DNA of 64,000 nucleotides from Catellatospora paridis. GTDB taxonomy: Bacteria; Actinomycetota; Actinomycetes; Mycobacteriales; Micromonosporaceae. The DNA lies in contig NZ_WBZD01000045.1 in assembly GCF_009720365.1 (NCBI RefSeq), forward strand, positions 60,454 to 124,453. The letters are read 5' to 3'. Below the pieces are notes generated by a model. The model did not search any database and was not told the DNA's origin. It was given only the letters and a program-made list of their open reading frames with translations. The position numbers and the translations under genes were made by a program. Shown piece by piece: positions 28,870 to 37,660 of the stretch (within the stretch, counting starts at the first letter, position 1; each line of letters opens with the position of its first letter).

Positions 28870-29957
28870 CCGTCAGCGGACGGATAGTGACCCCGGACGG
28901 CGTCGTCGAGGGTTCCCTGCGCCTGGACGGCGACCGCGTCGCCTCCGTCGAGCCCGGCCCGGCGGCCGCGGACCGGTGGGTCCTGCCCGGCTTCGTGGAC
29001 ATCCACAACCACGGCGGCGGCGGCTTCACCTTCACCACCGGCGACGCCGCGCAGGCCCGCGAGGCTGCCGCGTTCCACCTGCGCCACGGCACCACCACGA
29101 TGCTGGCGAGCCTGGTGTCGTCGCCGTTCGAGCTGATGCGCGACGCGGTGCTGGCATACGCGCCGCTGGTCGCCGAGGGTGTGCTGGCGGGCGTGCACTT
29201 CGAGGGGCCGTACCTGTCGCACGCGCGCTGCGGCGCGCAGAACCCCGAGTTCCTGCGCGACCCGTCGCTCGACGAGCTCACCGAGATCCTGAAGATCGCC
29301 GACGGCGCGCTGCGCATGGTCACCATCGCGCCGGAGCGGGCGGGCGCGCTGGACGCGATCCGGCTGCTGGCCGAGCACGGCACGGTCGCCGCGGTCGGGC
29401 ACACCGACGGGTCGTACGCCGAGGTCATGGCCGCGGTCGACGCGGGCGCGACGGTCGGCACGCACCTGTTCAACGGCATGCGCCCGGTGCACCACCGCGA
29501 GCCCGGCCCGATCGTGGCGCTGCTGGACTCCCCGACCGTCGTCTGCGAACTGGTCGCCGACGGCGTACACCTGCACGACGGCACCCTGGCCTTCGCCGCG
29601 CACAGCGCGGGCAGCGCGCGCGCTGCGCTGATCACCGACGCGATGACCGCGGCGGGCATGCCCGACGGCGAGTACGACCTGGGCGGCCTGACCGTGACCG
29701 TCGCCGACCGGGTGGCCCGGCTGGCCAACGGCAGTATCGCCGGCAGCACCCTGACCATGGACGCCGCGGTGCGCCAGGCGCTCGGCGCGGGACTGTCGAT
29801 CACGGACGTGGCGGCGATGGCGGCGACCACGCCCGCCCGCGCGATCGGACTGTCCGGCGAGCTCGGCGCGCTGCGTCCGGGGCTCCGCGCGGACCTGGTC
29901 GAGCTGGACGCCGAGCTGCGCGTCGTCCGCGTCATGAAGTCGGGAGAGTGGATCTGA
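28866..29957 (+). CDS. nagA: N-acetylglucosamine/galactosamine-6-phosphate deacetylase
   Basis: 363-residue amidohydrolase-fold enzyme removing the acetyl group from an N-acetylhexosamine 6-phosphate. Metal ligands stand in FVDIHNHGGGG, HFEGPYLS, GHTDGSY and HLFNGM; the catalytic Asp is in ALITDAMTA. C-terminal LRADLVELD closes the beta-sandwich. NagA and AgaA cannot be told apart here. The ATG overlaps the preceding micro-ORF, and the TGA overlaps the aldolase start as TGATG. Confidence 0.93.
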   Translation: MTVSGRIVTPDGVVEGSLRLDGDRVASVEPGPAAADRWVLPGFVDIHNHGGGGFTFTTGDAAQAREAAAFHLRHGTTTMLASLVSSPFELMRDAVLAYAPLVAEGVLAGVHFEGPYLSHARCGAQNPEFLRDPSLDELTEILKIADGALRMVTIAPERAGALDAIRLLAEHGTVAAVGHTDGSYAEVMAAVDAGATVGTHLFNGMRPVHHREPGPIVALLDSPTVVCELVADGVHLHDGTLAFAAHSAGSARAALITDAMTAAGMPDGEYDLGGLTVTVADRVARLANGSIAGSTLTMDAAVRQALGAGLSITDVAAMAATTPARAIGLSGELGALRPGLRADLVELDAELRVVRVMKSGEWI

Positions 29958-30802
29958 TGGCCCTGGTCTCCACCGGGAAGCTGGTCGCCGAGGCGGCCGC
30001 CGCCGGGACCGGCGTCGCCGCGTTCAACGTGATCACCCTGGAGCACGCCGAGGCGATCACCGCCGGGGCGGCCGCGGCGGGCCGCCCGGTCATCCTGCAG
30101 ATCAGCGAGAACGCGGTGAAGTTCCACGGCGGCCGGCTCGGCCCGATCACCGCCGCCGCCCGCGCCGTCGCCGAGCTGGCCTCGGTCGACGTGGCACTGC
30201 ACCTGGACCACGTGGAGTCGGTCGCGCTGCTGGACCAGGCGCCCGAGCACGGCTTCTCCTCGGTCATGTTCGACGCCTCGACCCTGCCGTACGCGGAGAA
30301 CGTGGCCGCGACCAGGGCGGCCGCGGAGTTCTGCCACGAGCACGGCCTGTGGCTGGAGAGCGAGCTGGGCACCGTCGGCGGCAAGGACGGCGCGCCGCCG
30401 CTGGGTGCGCACGCCCCGGGCGCACGCACCGACCCGGCCGAGGCCGCCGCCTACGTCGCCGAGACCGGCGTGGACGCGCTCGCCGTCGCGGTCGGCTCCT
30501 CCCACGCGATGACCAGCCGCGACGCCGCCCTCGACCACGACCTGATCGCCGCCCTGCGCCAGGCCGTCACGGTCCCCCTGGTCCTGCACGGCTCCTCCGG
30601 GGTCGGCGATGCCGAGCTGCGCCGCGCCGTCACCGGCGGCCTCGTCAAAATCAACATCGGCACGGCCCTGAACATCGCGGCCACCACCGCGGTCCGCGAG
30701 GTCCTGTCCGGCGACCCGAAACTCGTCGACCCGCGCAAGTACCTGCGCCCGGCCCGCGACGCCATGTCCGCGACGGTCCGGCACTTCCTCACCCTGCTCT
30801 AG
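29957..30802 (+). CDS. Class II ketose-bisphosphate aldolase (tagatose/fructose type)
   Basis: 281 residues. Zinc/metal histidines in ALHLDHVES, the helix-adjacent SSVMFDAS, WLESELGTVGGKD, VGSSHAMTS and LHGSSGVGD, and the phosphate site VKINIGTALN are all present. The family splits DHAP-forming ketose bisphosphates such as tagatose 1,6-bisphosphate (GatY/KbaY) or fructose bisphosphate. With the isomerase, kinase and deacetylase it completes most of an aga-like galactosamine route; a tagatose-6-phosphate kinase is missing here. Confidence 0.9.
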   Translation: MALVSTGKLVAEAAAAGTGVAAFNVITLEHAEAITAGAAAAGRPVILQISENAVKFHGGRLGPITAAARAVAELASVDVALHLDHVESVALLDQAPEHGFSSVMFDASTLPYAENVAATRAAAEFCHEHGLWLESELGTVGGKDGAPPLGAHAPGARTDPAEAAAYVAETGVDALAVAVGSSHAMTSRDAALDHDLIAALRQAVTVPLVLHGSSGVGDAELRRAVTGGLVKINIGTALNIAATTAVREVLSGDPKLVDPRKYLRPARDAMSATVRHFLTLL

Positions 30803-30829
30803 ACCTGCTCGGCGAACAGGCGTGGACTG

Positions 30830-31795
30830 GTGGGCGTGACGCGTTCCGACCGCCCACCAGCCACGCCCGCCTCGACCGAGGCCGGGCGGCTGCCCGCGCC
30901 GGACGGCCGGCGGGCTCCGGAGGTCCGCGAGCTGCGTGACGAGCGGCTCGACCGCGCCGGGGTGGCGATGCTGCTGGTGCGCGACGACCTGGTGGATCCG
31001 GAACTGCCCGGCAACAAGTGGCGCAAGCTCAAGTACAACCTGTCGGCGGCACGCGAGCAGGGGTTCGGCACGCTGCTCACCTTCGGCGGGGCCTACTCCA
31101 ACCACCTGCGCGCGGTCGCCGCCGCAGGCCGCCGCCACGGGCTGCGCACCGTGGGCATCGTGCGCGGCGAGCAGCACCTGCCGCTCAACCCGTCCCTGGC
31201 GTACGCCGCCGCCCAGGGCATGACCCTGGCCTATCTCGACCGCGACACCTACCGCCGCAAGCACACCGACGCCGTCCTCGCCGAACTGAAGCGCGCCTGG
31301 GGCGACTGCTACGTGATCCCCGAGGGCGGCAGCAACGCCCTCGCAGTGCGCGGCTGCGCCGAGCTGCCCGCCGAGATCGACGCGGCGTACGACGTGCTCT
31401 GCTGCCCGGTCGGCACCGGCGGCACCCTGGCCGGCCTCGCGGGCGGCCTGACCGGGACGCGTCGCGCGCTCGGCGTGGCCGTGCTCAAGGGCGCGAGCTT
31501 CCTCGCCGGCGAGGTGACCGAACTCCAGCGCCAGGCGTTCGGCGCGCCGACGGACAACTGGCGGATCGACCTGGACCACCACTTCGGCGGGTACGCCAAG
31601 CGCACCCCGCAGCTCGACGCCTTCGTCGCCGACTTCCACCGCCGCCACGGCCTGGCCCTGGACCCGATCTACACCGGCAAGCTCCTGGCCGCCCTGTTCG
31701 ACCTGGCCGGACAGGGCGCCTTCCCGCCCGGCACCCGCCTCGCCGCGGTCATCACCGGCTCCGCACCGCTTGACGCACCACATCGTGGTGCATAG
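30830..31795 (+). CDS. ACC deaminase / D-cysteine desulfhydrase family PLP enzyme
   Basis: 321 residues of fold-type II PLP enzyme. The PLP lysine is in GNKWRKLKYN, substrate loop LTFGGAYSNHLRA, and the phosphate loop PVGTGGTLAGLAGG. Members deaminate 1-aminocyclopropane-1-carboxylate or desulphurate D-cysteine; the residues that decide cannot be judged by eye. GTG at 30830 or 30836 is the start. It is only 27 nt after the aldolase, so may be cotranscribed. Its 3' end carries the operator of the toxin-antitoxin pair. Confidence 0.82.
   Translation: MGVTRSDRPPATPASTEAGRLPAPDGRRAPEVRELRDERLDRAGVAMLLVRDDLVDPELPGNKWRKLKYNLSAAREQGFGTLLTFGGAYSNHLRAVAAAGRRHGLRTVGIVRGEQHLPLNPSLAYAAAQGMTLAYLDRDTYRRKHTDAVLAELKRAWGDCYVIPEGGSNALAVRGCAELPAEIDAAYDVLCCPVGTGGTLAGLAGGLTGTRRALGVAVLKGASFLAGEVTELQRQAFGAPTDNWRIDLDHHFGGYAKRTPQLDAFVADFHRRHGLALDPIYTGKLLAALFDLAGQGAFPPGTRLAAVITGSAPLDAPHRGA
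31775..31791. promoter_or_regulatory. Inverted repeat GCACCAC-ATC-GTGGTGC, likely toxin-antitoxin operator
   Basis: Perfect 7-bp inverted repeat inside the last codons of the ACC-deaminase-family gene, touching the -10 box TAGCCT that stands 6 nt before the antitoxin ATG. A repressor here would block that promoter; autoregulation by antitoxin is usual for such pairs. Confidence 0.6.
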
Positions 31796-31804
31796 CCTGG
31801 TGCA

Positions 31805-32137
31805 ATGAAGCGCTTGAGTGTCACCGTCACCGACGGGGTAGCCGACACGGTGCATGAGCTGGGCACCGAGTCCGTGCTGCGCAAGGCCCTGGAACTCTGG
31901 TATGCGCAGCGCGGGCAGACGCCCGATCTCACCAGCGAGGGCGCACGGCTGCGGGCGATGCTCGACGTCGCCGACGCCACCCTGCGCGACATCTGCCTGG
32001 AGATCGGCTACGAGCACATGGCCACCTGGCACAACGGCCAGGCGACGGCGGAGCGGGCAGCCCACCGGGAGCGCCGCGCCCGTTCGGTGGCGGAGTGGAC
32101 GGCTGAGGAGTCCGCGGCGTCCGGCGAGCGCCGATGA
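31805..32137 (+). CDS. Antitoxin of MazF/PemK-type module
   Basis: 110 residues. A short beta-strand-like N-terminus (MKRLSVTVTDGVADTV) suggests a ribbon-helix-helix or similar DNA-binding start; the rest is helical and charged, with an Arg/Glu/Ala-rich tail. No ribosome site, but TAGCCT lies exactly 6 nt before the ATG, so the mRNA is probably leaderless. Its stop overlaps the toxin start as ATGA. Assignment rests mainly on the neighbour. Confidence 0.7.
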   Translation: MKRLSVTVTDGVADTVHELGTESVLRKALELWYAQRGQTPDLTSEGARLRAMLDVADATLRDICLEIGYEHMATWHNGQATAERAAHRERRARSVAEWTAEESAASGERR

Positions 32138-32457
32138 GGGCTCCGGTCCGCGGCGAGGTCTACTTCGTCGACCTCGGTGCAGAACTCGGCCACAAGCCGT
32201 TCGCCGTCGTCAGCAACAACCGACGCAACCGCGCGTTGACCACCGTGCTCGCCGTGCGCATCACGACCACGAACCGGAACACCCACATCGAGACCGTGGT
32301 CGCCCTGGGACAGGACTGTGGAGATCTCGCGGGCTGGGCCCTCTGCGACGACGTCGAGAAGCTCTGGCGCGACGAACTGCCGACGCCCGCGGGCGCGCTC
32401 GGCCCATACACGATGGCCGCCGTGAACGTGGGGCTGCGCGCGGCGCTGGCGCTCTGA
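32134..32457 (+). CDS. MazF/PemK-family mRNA interferase toxin
   Basis: 107 residues, the normal size. The family start RGEVYFVDLGAELGHKPFAVV and the later VRITT...HIETVV and CDDVEKLW segments fit the PemK/MazF barrel, which cleaves RNA. Coupled to the antitoxin by ATGA. The stop lies 3 nt from the convergent permease stop. Confidence 0.87.
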   Translation: MRAPVRGEVYFVDLGAELGHKPFAVVSNNRRNRALTTVLAVRITTTNRNTHIETVVALGQDCGDLAGWALCDDVEKLWRDELPTPAGALGPYTMAAVNVGLRAALAL

Positions 32458-32460
32458 CGG

Positions 32461-33681
32461 TCAGCCCTTGCGGCGGCTGACGGCGTAGGCCAGCACGCCG
32501 GCGGCGAGCATCCCCGCCCCGGCCAGCACGGTCGGCTCGGGCAGGGTCATCGCGAGCACGATGCAGCCGATCAGCCCGAGCGCCGCCACCGCGCGCAGGT
32601 GCTTCGGGCCGCCGAGCGTCCACGCGGCGGCATTGGTGATCGCGTAGTAGGTCAGCACGGCGACGCTGGAGAAGCCGATCGCGCCACGCACATCGGCGGC
32701 CAGCACCACCGCGATGATCACCGCGGCTATGGCCAGCTCCGCGAGCCACGGGGTGGCGTACCGGTGGTGCACCGCGGACAGCCGGCTCGGCAGGTCACTG
32801 CGCCGGGCCATGGCCAGGATCGTCCGCCCGACCCCGGCCAGCAGGCTGAGCAGCACCCCGCACACCGCGATGCCCGCGCCGATCCGCACGACCGGGACCA
32901 GCCCGGGCACTCCGGCCGCGGCCACCACGTCGGCCAGCGGCGCGGTGGACCTGGCCAGCGCGGGCAGCCCGAGCACGGACAGACAGGTCAGCGCCACGAC
33001 GAGGTAGACCGCGAGCACGACGCCGAGGGCGACCGGCACCGCCTGCGGGATGGTGCGGGCCGGGTCGCGGACCTCCTCGCCGAGCGTGGCGATCCGGGCA
33101 TACCCGGCGAACGCGAAGAACAGCAGCCCGGCCGCGTTGAACGGACCCGCCGGACCGACCGCCCCGGCTTCCGGAGCACCGCCGCCCCACAGTCCCACGG
33201 CCACAGCCGTGACCAGCACCAGCAGCGTGATCGCGACCAGCACCCGGGTCGCGGCGGCCGTCTTGGCGACCCCCCGAATGTTGATCAGGGTCAGCAGCAC
33301 GACCGCGGCGACCGCGACCGGCCGGGCGTACGCGGGCCACAGGTAGTACCCGATGGTCAGCGCCATCGCCGCGCAGCTCGCCGTCTTGCCGATGACGAAC
33401 GCCCACCCCGCCAGGAACCCGGTGAACGCCCCGAGCTGCTCGCGCCCGTAGACGTAGGTACCACCGGACTCCGGGTACCGGGCTGCCAGCCGCGCCGACC
33501 CCGTCGCGTTGCACGCCGCCACGACAGCCGCGATCAGCAAGGCCGTCAGTAACGCCCCGCTGGTGCCCGCGGCGGCCGCCGCCGGACCCCACACGACGAA
33601 CACTCCGGCGCCGAGCATCGCCCCCAGCCCGATGACGACGGCGTCACCAAGCCCCAGCCGCCGCGCCAACGTCGAGATCAC
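32461..33681 (-). CDS. APC-superfamily amino acid permease
   Basis: 406 residues, about 12 hydrophobic helices. The unwound helix-1 substrate motif GLGAMLGAGVFVVWG and the following ARYPESGGTYVYGREQLG are characteristic of APC transporters. Takes up an amino acid or polyamine; specificity not readable. GTG at 33681. Convergent with the toxin gene at 3 nt distance. Confidence 0.9.
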   Translation of the reverse strand: MISTLARRLGLGDAVVIGLGAMLGAGVFVVWGPAAAAAGTSGALLTALLIAAVVAACNATGSARLAARYPESGGTYVYGREQLGAFTGFLAGWAFVIGKTASCAAMALTIGYYLWPAYARPVAVAAVVLLTLINIRGVAKTAAATRVLVAITLLVLVTAVAVGLWGGGAPEAGAVGPAGPFNAAGLLFFAFAGYARIATLGEEVRDPARTIPQAVPVALGVVLAVYLVVALTCLSVLGLPALARSTAPLADVVAAAGVPGLVPVVRIGAGIAVCGVLLSLLAGVGRTILAMARRSDLPSRLSAVHHRYATPWLAELAIAAVIIAVVLAADVRGAIGFSSVAVLTYYAITNAAAWTLGGPKHLRAVAALGLIGCIVLAMTLPEPTVLAGAGMLAAGVLAYAVSRRKG

Positions 33682-33712
33682 GCCCGCAGGCTAGCCCGCC
33701 CCCGTCGAAGAA

Positions 33713-33764
33713 AGGAAGGGCACCTTCTTAACGCTGTGTGTATAGGAGGGGCACCTTCTTAACC
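33713..33764. repeat. Direct repeat of GGGCACCTTCTTAAC (two copies, 31-bp period)
   Basis: AGGAAGGGCACCTTCTTAAC at 33713 and AGGAGGGGCACCTTCTTAAC at 33744. The same core, folded into a long perfect hairpin, is at 11328-11376. Lies between the PAP2 stop and the permease start, both minus strand. Likely a dispersed genome repeat. Confidence 0.8.
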
Positions 33765-33807
33765 TTCCGACGGAGAACGCCGAGGTCAGCACGAATGCCG
33801 CGGGGTG

Positions 33808-34482
33808 TCAGCGGGCGGGCGGCAGGATCGCGTCCCAGTCGATCCGGTGGATGATCCGGTCCAGGAGCAGGCCCAGGGCGAGCGCGGCCAGCCCGTCGGT
33901 GACCCAGTGGTGCGACAGGTACGTCGTCGTGCACAGGACGATCACCGGCGGCGCGACCCGCATCCAGCGCACCAGCGTCGGCGGTAGCCGCCACAGCCGC
34001 GAGGCCAGGATGACGATCACGCCCCACCACACGATCGCATTCACCACGTGGCCGGACGGGTACGAGTTCGAGTACACCACCGCCAGCGGATTGAACAGCT
34101 CCACCGCGTTGGGCAGTCCGCTGCTCGGCGCGTCCCGGTGCGTCCACAGCTTCAGCGGCCCGATCGTGAGGTACGTCAGCAGGAACCCGGTCACCCCCGG
34201 CAGCAGCACCCGCAGGTCCCGGGTGCGCACCAGCAGCGTCACCGTCAGCGAGCCCGTGATGATCCACATCACCAGCCAGCCCTGCCCGAGGTAGTTCAGC
34301 CCCCGCGCGATCACGTGCGCCCAGCCGGGCTGGTGGCTCTGCACCCAGTCACGTACGCCCAGGTCCAGCCCTTCCGTCACGCCGCGCGCCGCCAGCACTG
34401 TGATCAGCGCCAGCACCGCCACCAGGGTGACGTCCCACCACCAGCTGTCGAACCGGCTCAGCCGCCGCGTCGGAATCCGCAC
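33808..34482 (-). CDS. PAP2-family membrane phosphatase
   Basis: 224 residues with about six helices. The three phosphatase motifs are present: KLWTHRDAP, SNSYPSGHVVN and LSHHWVTDGLA, giving the catalytic His pair and Asp. Acts on lipid phosphates such as phosphatidate or undecaprenyl diphosphate on the outer face. GTG at 34482, with CATAGT 6 nt upstream as a likely -10 of a leaderless transcript. Confidence 0.88.
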   Translation of the reverse strand: MRIPTRRLSRFDSWWWDVTLVAVLALITVLAARGVTEGLDLGVRDWVQSHQPGWAHVIARGLNYLGQGWLVMWIITGSLTVTLLVRTRDLRVLLPGVTGFLLTYLTIGPLKLWTHRDAPSSGLPNAVELFNPLAVVYSNSYPSGHVVNAIVWWGVIVILASRLWRLPPTLVRWMRVAPPVIVLCTTTYLSHHWVTDGLAALALGLLLDRIIHRIDWDAILPPAR

Positions 34483-34566
34483 CGGCCCACTATGCCTGAC
34501 CGCCCCGATGACCCGGCACGCCTGCACCGCCCCACCACACGATCTCCACCACGCCCACACCCCAAG

Positions 34567-34625
34567 GTGATCATGAAGTTATGGCGACGACACGCCGTCG
34601 ACCCGTGCCATAAGTTCATGATCAC
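34567..34625. repeat. Palindromic repeat family B (19-bp arms)
   Basis: GTGATCATGAAGTTATGGC is repeated in inverse with one mismatch around a 21-nt centre. It lies after the stop of the secreted protease gene and before the PAP2 start, so it may end the protease transcript. A half copy is at 62977-63012. Confidence 0.8.
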
Positions 34626-34644
34626 CCCGAGGCCGGGTGGGCGG

Positions 34645-35967
34645 TCAGAGGAGGTCGGCGAGTTTTTTGTTGATCAGTTCCATGCGGACGCCGGAGTTGG
34701 GGCAGCCGCCGAAGTGGTGCAGCGCGATGACCTTGTCCGTACGCCGGGACAGCACCGGCGAGCCGGACGAGCCGCCCTCGGTGTCGCAGTAGTAGGAGAT
34801 GTCGGTGTCCTTGGCGTACCCGTCGTAGTCGCTGTCCTCCACCGCGCAGTTGCCGGCCCGGTCGCGGTCGCTGCTGATCGCCACCATCGCCGGCGCACCG
34901 GCCGGGTGCTGCGGGATGTAGAGCTCCTCGCCCTTGTCCGGGCGGCGCAGGTCCAGCTCCAGGTAGCCGAACTTCTGCACCAGGTCGAAGTCGGTCACCG
35001 AGAACAGGCTGAAGTCGAGGGTGCGGTCCGTGGTGACCAGCTCGCTCAGCCACACCTTGGTCGGCCGGAACACGTCGAAGCCGCCGCACTCGGCGCACTG
35101 GTAGTTGAACCACACCTCGACGTCGGTGGTCTCGCTCTTGTCGGCGACGCAGTGGTTGTTGGTCAGCAGCAGGTTGCGCGGCCCGACCCGCCAGGCGGTG
35201 CACAACTCGACGCCGCCGATCAGCATGCGGGCCACGGCCTTGGAGCGCCGGTAGACCACCGGCTCGGTGGTCCGGTAGCAGACCGCGTCGGCCTTCTGGT
35301 CGGAGCCGCAGATGGTCTCCTCGCGGCCGGTGCGCGCCGCATCCCGCTTGACCCGCTGGTACGACTCCGACGCGGCGGCCCGCTCCGGCTCGGTGTGCCC
35401 GCGGCTCACCTTGTCGATCACTACGCCGAGCCGCGCCACGGCGCCGCCCAGCCCGAGCAGGTCGAGGTTCGAGCTGTGCAGCTCGACCAGGGCGGTGTCC
35501 CCGGTGACCGACATCGCCCAGCGGCCCGCGGTGCCGAGCACCGAACCGACGGCGTCACCGTCGATGCGGTGCACCTCGGCCCGCTTCGGGTCGCTGACCG
35601 TCAGGTAGTCGCCGGGAAGTAGCAGCAGCTGCGAGAAGTGCACCTTGACGTATTCGGCCCCGGGATAGCGCAGGGTGGCGCTGCGGTCCGCGTCGAGGTA
35701 GCCGAGCACCGCGTGGGCGGCTTCGAGCCGGCCCGCCTCGGCCCGGCCGGCCTGGCGTACCGTCGCGTCCTTGCCTTTCGCCGCGACCGGGGCGACGACC
35801 TCGCCCGCGGCCGGGGACTCGGCGCCCTGCACCGCGGTGACCATCGATCGGGCGGCGTCCGACCCGGCTGCGGGTGGGGATCCCTCGCCGAGCACCGCGG
35901 CGCCCGCCGCCGTGGTGAGCGCCAACACGGCAGAGATTCCCATCACCAGCGCGACCGTACGGCGCAT
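34645..35967 (-). CDS. Secreted trypsin-like serine protease
   Basis: 440 residues. A signal peptide (about 1-24) precedes a long pro-region of some 220 residues and a chymotrypsin-fold domain. The catalytic triad is visible: His272 in LLTNNHCVAD, Asp318 in TLDFSLF, Ser401 in GGSSGSPVL. Four or more cysteines in the domain (CTAW, NNHC, CAECGG, NCAVED, YYCD) suggest disulphides. ATG at 35967 follows AGGAGG. Single gene, ended by repeat B. Confidence 0.88.
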   Translation of the reverse strand: MRRTVALVMGISAVLALTTAAGAAVLGEGSPPAAGSDAARSMVTAVQGAESPAAGEVVAPVAAKGKDATVRQAGRAEAGRLEAAHAVLGYLDADRSATLRYPGAEYVKVHFSQLLLLPGDYLTVSDPKRAEVHRIDGDAVGSVLGTAGRWAMSVTGDTALVELHSSNLDLLGLGGAVARLGVVIDKVSRGHTEPERAAASESYQRVKRDAARTGREETICGSDQKADAVCYRTTEPVVYRRSKAVARMLIGGVELCTAWRVGPRNLLLTNNHCVADKSETTDVEVWFNYQCAECGGFDVFRPTKVWLSELVTTDRTLDFSLFSVTDFDLVQKFGYLELDLRRPDKGEELYIPQHPAGAPAMVAISSDRDRAGNCAVEDSDYDGYAKDTDISYYCDTEGGSSGSPVLSRRTDKVIALHHFGGCPNSGVRMELINKKLADLL

Positions 35968-36089
35968 GCGACCAGCCTCCTGAACGACTCCGGACAAGCT
36001 CCCTACGTGCAACGACGCAGCGCTTCGGCCGGTGCATCGGCTGAAAAGAGGATTCGCGGCAGGTGTGGGCCAATCCGTAGGCTGTTCGC

Positions 36090-37376
36090 GTGCGGATCAC
36101 CTCGGCCCTAGTCGACCCTGCCCTGATCGATTTACCCTGGTCCACTCCACTGGAGGAGTGGCCGGCCGACCATCTGGTCGCACTGCCCCAGGGCATCTCG
36201 CGGCACGTGGTCCGCTTCGTCAAACTCCAGGGCACCGTGTACGCGGTGAAGGAGACCCGCGAGAAGATCGCCGAGCGGGAGTACGACCTGCTGCGCGCGC
36301 TGGAACGGATCAGCGCGCCCTCCGTCGAGGCCGTCGCGATCGTCGCCGACCGCATCGCCGCCGACGGCGAACACCTCGAACCGGTGCTGGTCACCCGGCA
36401 CCTCAAGTTCTCCCTGCCGTATCGGGCGCTGTTCTCGCACACGCTGCGCCCCGACACCATGAACCGGCTGCTGGACGCGCTCGCCGCGCTGCTGGTGCGC
36501 ATGCACCTGCTCGGCTTCTTCTGGGGCGACTGCTCGCTGTCCAACACCCTGTTCCGCCGCGACGCGGGCGCGTTCGCCGCGTACCTGGTCGACGCCGAGA
36601 CCGGCCAGCTGCACCTGCGGCTGTCCCCCGGCCAGCGCGGCGAGGACCTGGAGATCGCCCGGACCAACATCTTCGGCGAGGCGCTGGACCTGCAGGCCGC
36701 GGGCCTGCTGCACGAGGGCATCGACCCCGAGCACGTCTCCGACGAGGTGGTGCGCCGCTACGAGACGCTGTGGCACGAGCTGACCCATGAGCAGGCCGTC
36801 GAGACCGACACCCGCCGCCAGATGGACAAGCGCATCCGCCGCCTCAACGAACTCGGCTTCGACGTCGAGGAGGTGTCGATGTCGGTCGTCGAGGAGGGCG
36901 GGCACCGCAGCATCATGCTGCGCCCGAAGGTCGTCGACGCCGGTCACCACACCCGCCGCCTGCTCCGCCTGACCGGCCTCGACGCCGAGGAGAACCAGGC
37001 CCGCGCGCTGCTCAACGACCTCGACGCCTACCGGGCCGAGTCCGAGGACCTGCCCGACGAGTCCCAGGCCGCGCACCGGTGGCTGGTCGAGGTCTTCGAG
37101 CCGGTGATCCGCGCGGTGCCGGCCCACCTGCGCGGCAAGCTGGAGCCGCCGGAGCTGTTCGTGCAGATCATCGAGCACCGCTGGACGCTGAGCGAGAACG
37201 CGGGGCGCGACGTGGGCCTGGCCCCCGCGGTGCAGTCGTTCCTCAACGACGTGCTGGTGCACCGCCCCGACGAGCAGGCCGTCCTCGGCTACGACCCCGA
37301 CGACGAGCCCGACCCGGACCTCATCCCCGACGACGACATCACCGAGGACGACGACCTCGACCCCGCCCCCCGCTGA
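36090..37376 (+). CDS. DUF4032 kinase-like protein
   Basis: 428 residues. The N-terminal 200 look like a lipopolysaccharide-kinase/APH fold: VYAVKETREKIAEREYDLL (phosphate-loop Lys), FFWGDCSLSNTLF (catalytic Asp and Asn) and YLVDAETG (metal Asp). DUF4032 follows from about 230 to 390, and the tail is very acidic (DDDITEDDDLD). Function unknown. The GTG start has TAGGCT exactly 6 nt upstream, a leaderless arrangement. Confidence 0.87.
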   Translation: MRITSALVDPALIDLPWSTPLEEWPADHLVALPQGISRHVVRFVKLQGTVYAVKETREKIAEREYDLLRALERISAPSVEAVAIVADRIAADGEHLEPVLVTRHLKFSLPYRALFSHTLRPDTMNRLLDALAALLVRMHLLGFFWGDCSLSNTLFRRDAGAFAAYLVDAETGQLHLRLSPGQRGEDLEIARTNIFGEALDLQAAGLLHEGIDPEHVSDEVVRRYETLWHELTHEQAVETDTRRQMDKRIRRLNELGFDVEEVSMSVVEEGGHRSIMLRPKVVDAGHHTRRLLRLTGLDAEENQARALLNDLDAYRAESEDLPDESQAAHRWLVEVFEPVIRAVPAHLRGKLEPPELFVQIIEHRWTLSENAGRDVGLAPAVQSFLNDVLVHRPDEQAVLGYDPDDEPDPDLIPDDDITEDDDLDPAPR

Positions 37377-37442
37377 CCCCACCGGCCCCACCGCGCCCGA
37401 CCGGCCCCACCGCTCCGTACCGCGCCGGGCCACTCCGCTTTT

Positions 37443-37509
37443 CATAGACGTTGGCCTATCTGGATGACTTTTTCGCGATCGTCTTCATCTGGATAGGCCA
37501 ACGTTTATG
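37443..37509. repeat. Palindromic repeat family A, copy 2
   Basis: Arms start TAGACGTTGGCCTATC and end GATAGGCCAACG; the two mid-arm differences are both G-U compatible, so the RNA fold is kept. Stands 67 bp after the DUF4032 stop. No gene in the rest of the 37377-37660 interval. Confidence 0.85.
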
Positions 37510-37660
37510 CGTGGGGGGTGGGGGTGATGTGGGCGCGAACGGGTGACAGGGCTGGGCGATCCGTAAAACCGCAGGTAGCGTGGCTGCCCGGTCCGGACTC
37601 GCCGCTGTGCCGAGCGGCGTGGCACCCCGTCGGGCCGTGCGCAGCGAGAGGGTCGCGACG

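Noticed and set aside
28829..32065. Open frame of over 1000 codons on the minus strand
   Set aside because: Antisense to nagA, the aldolase and the ACC-deaminase-family gene, all of which have clear family motifs.
33713..33764. CRISPR array
   Set aside because: Only two units at a 31-bp period, no spacer-like variation and no cas genes; no CRISPR array was seen anywhere in the window.
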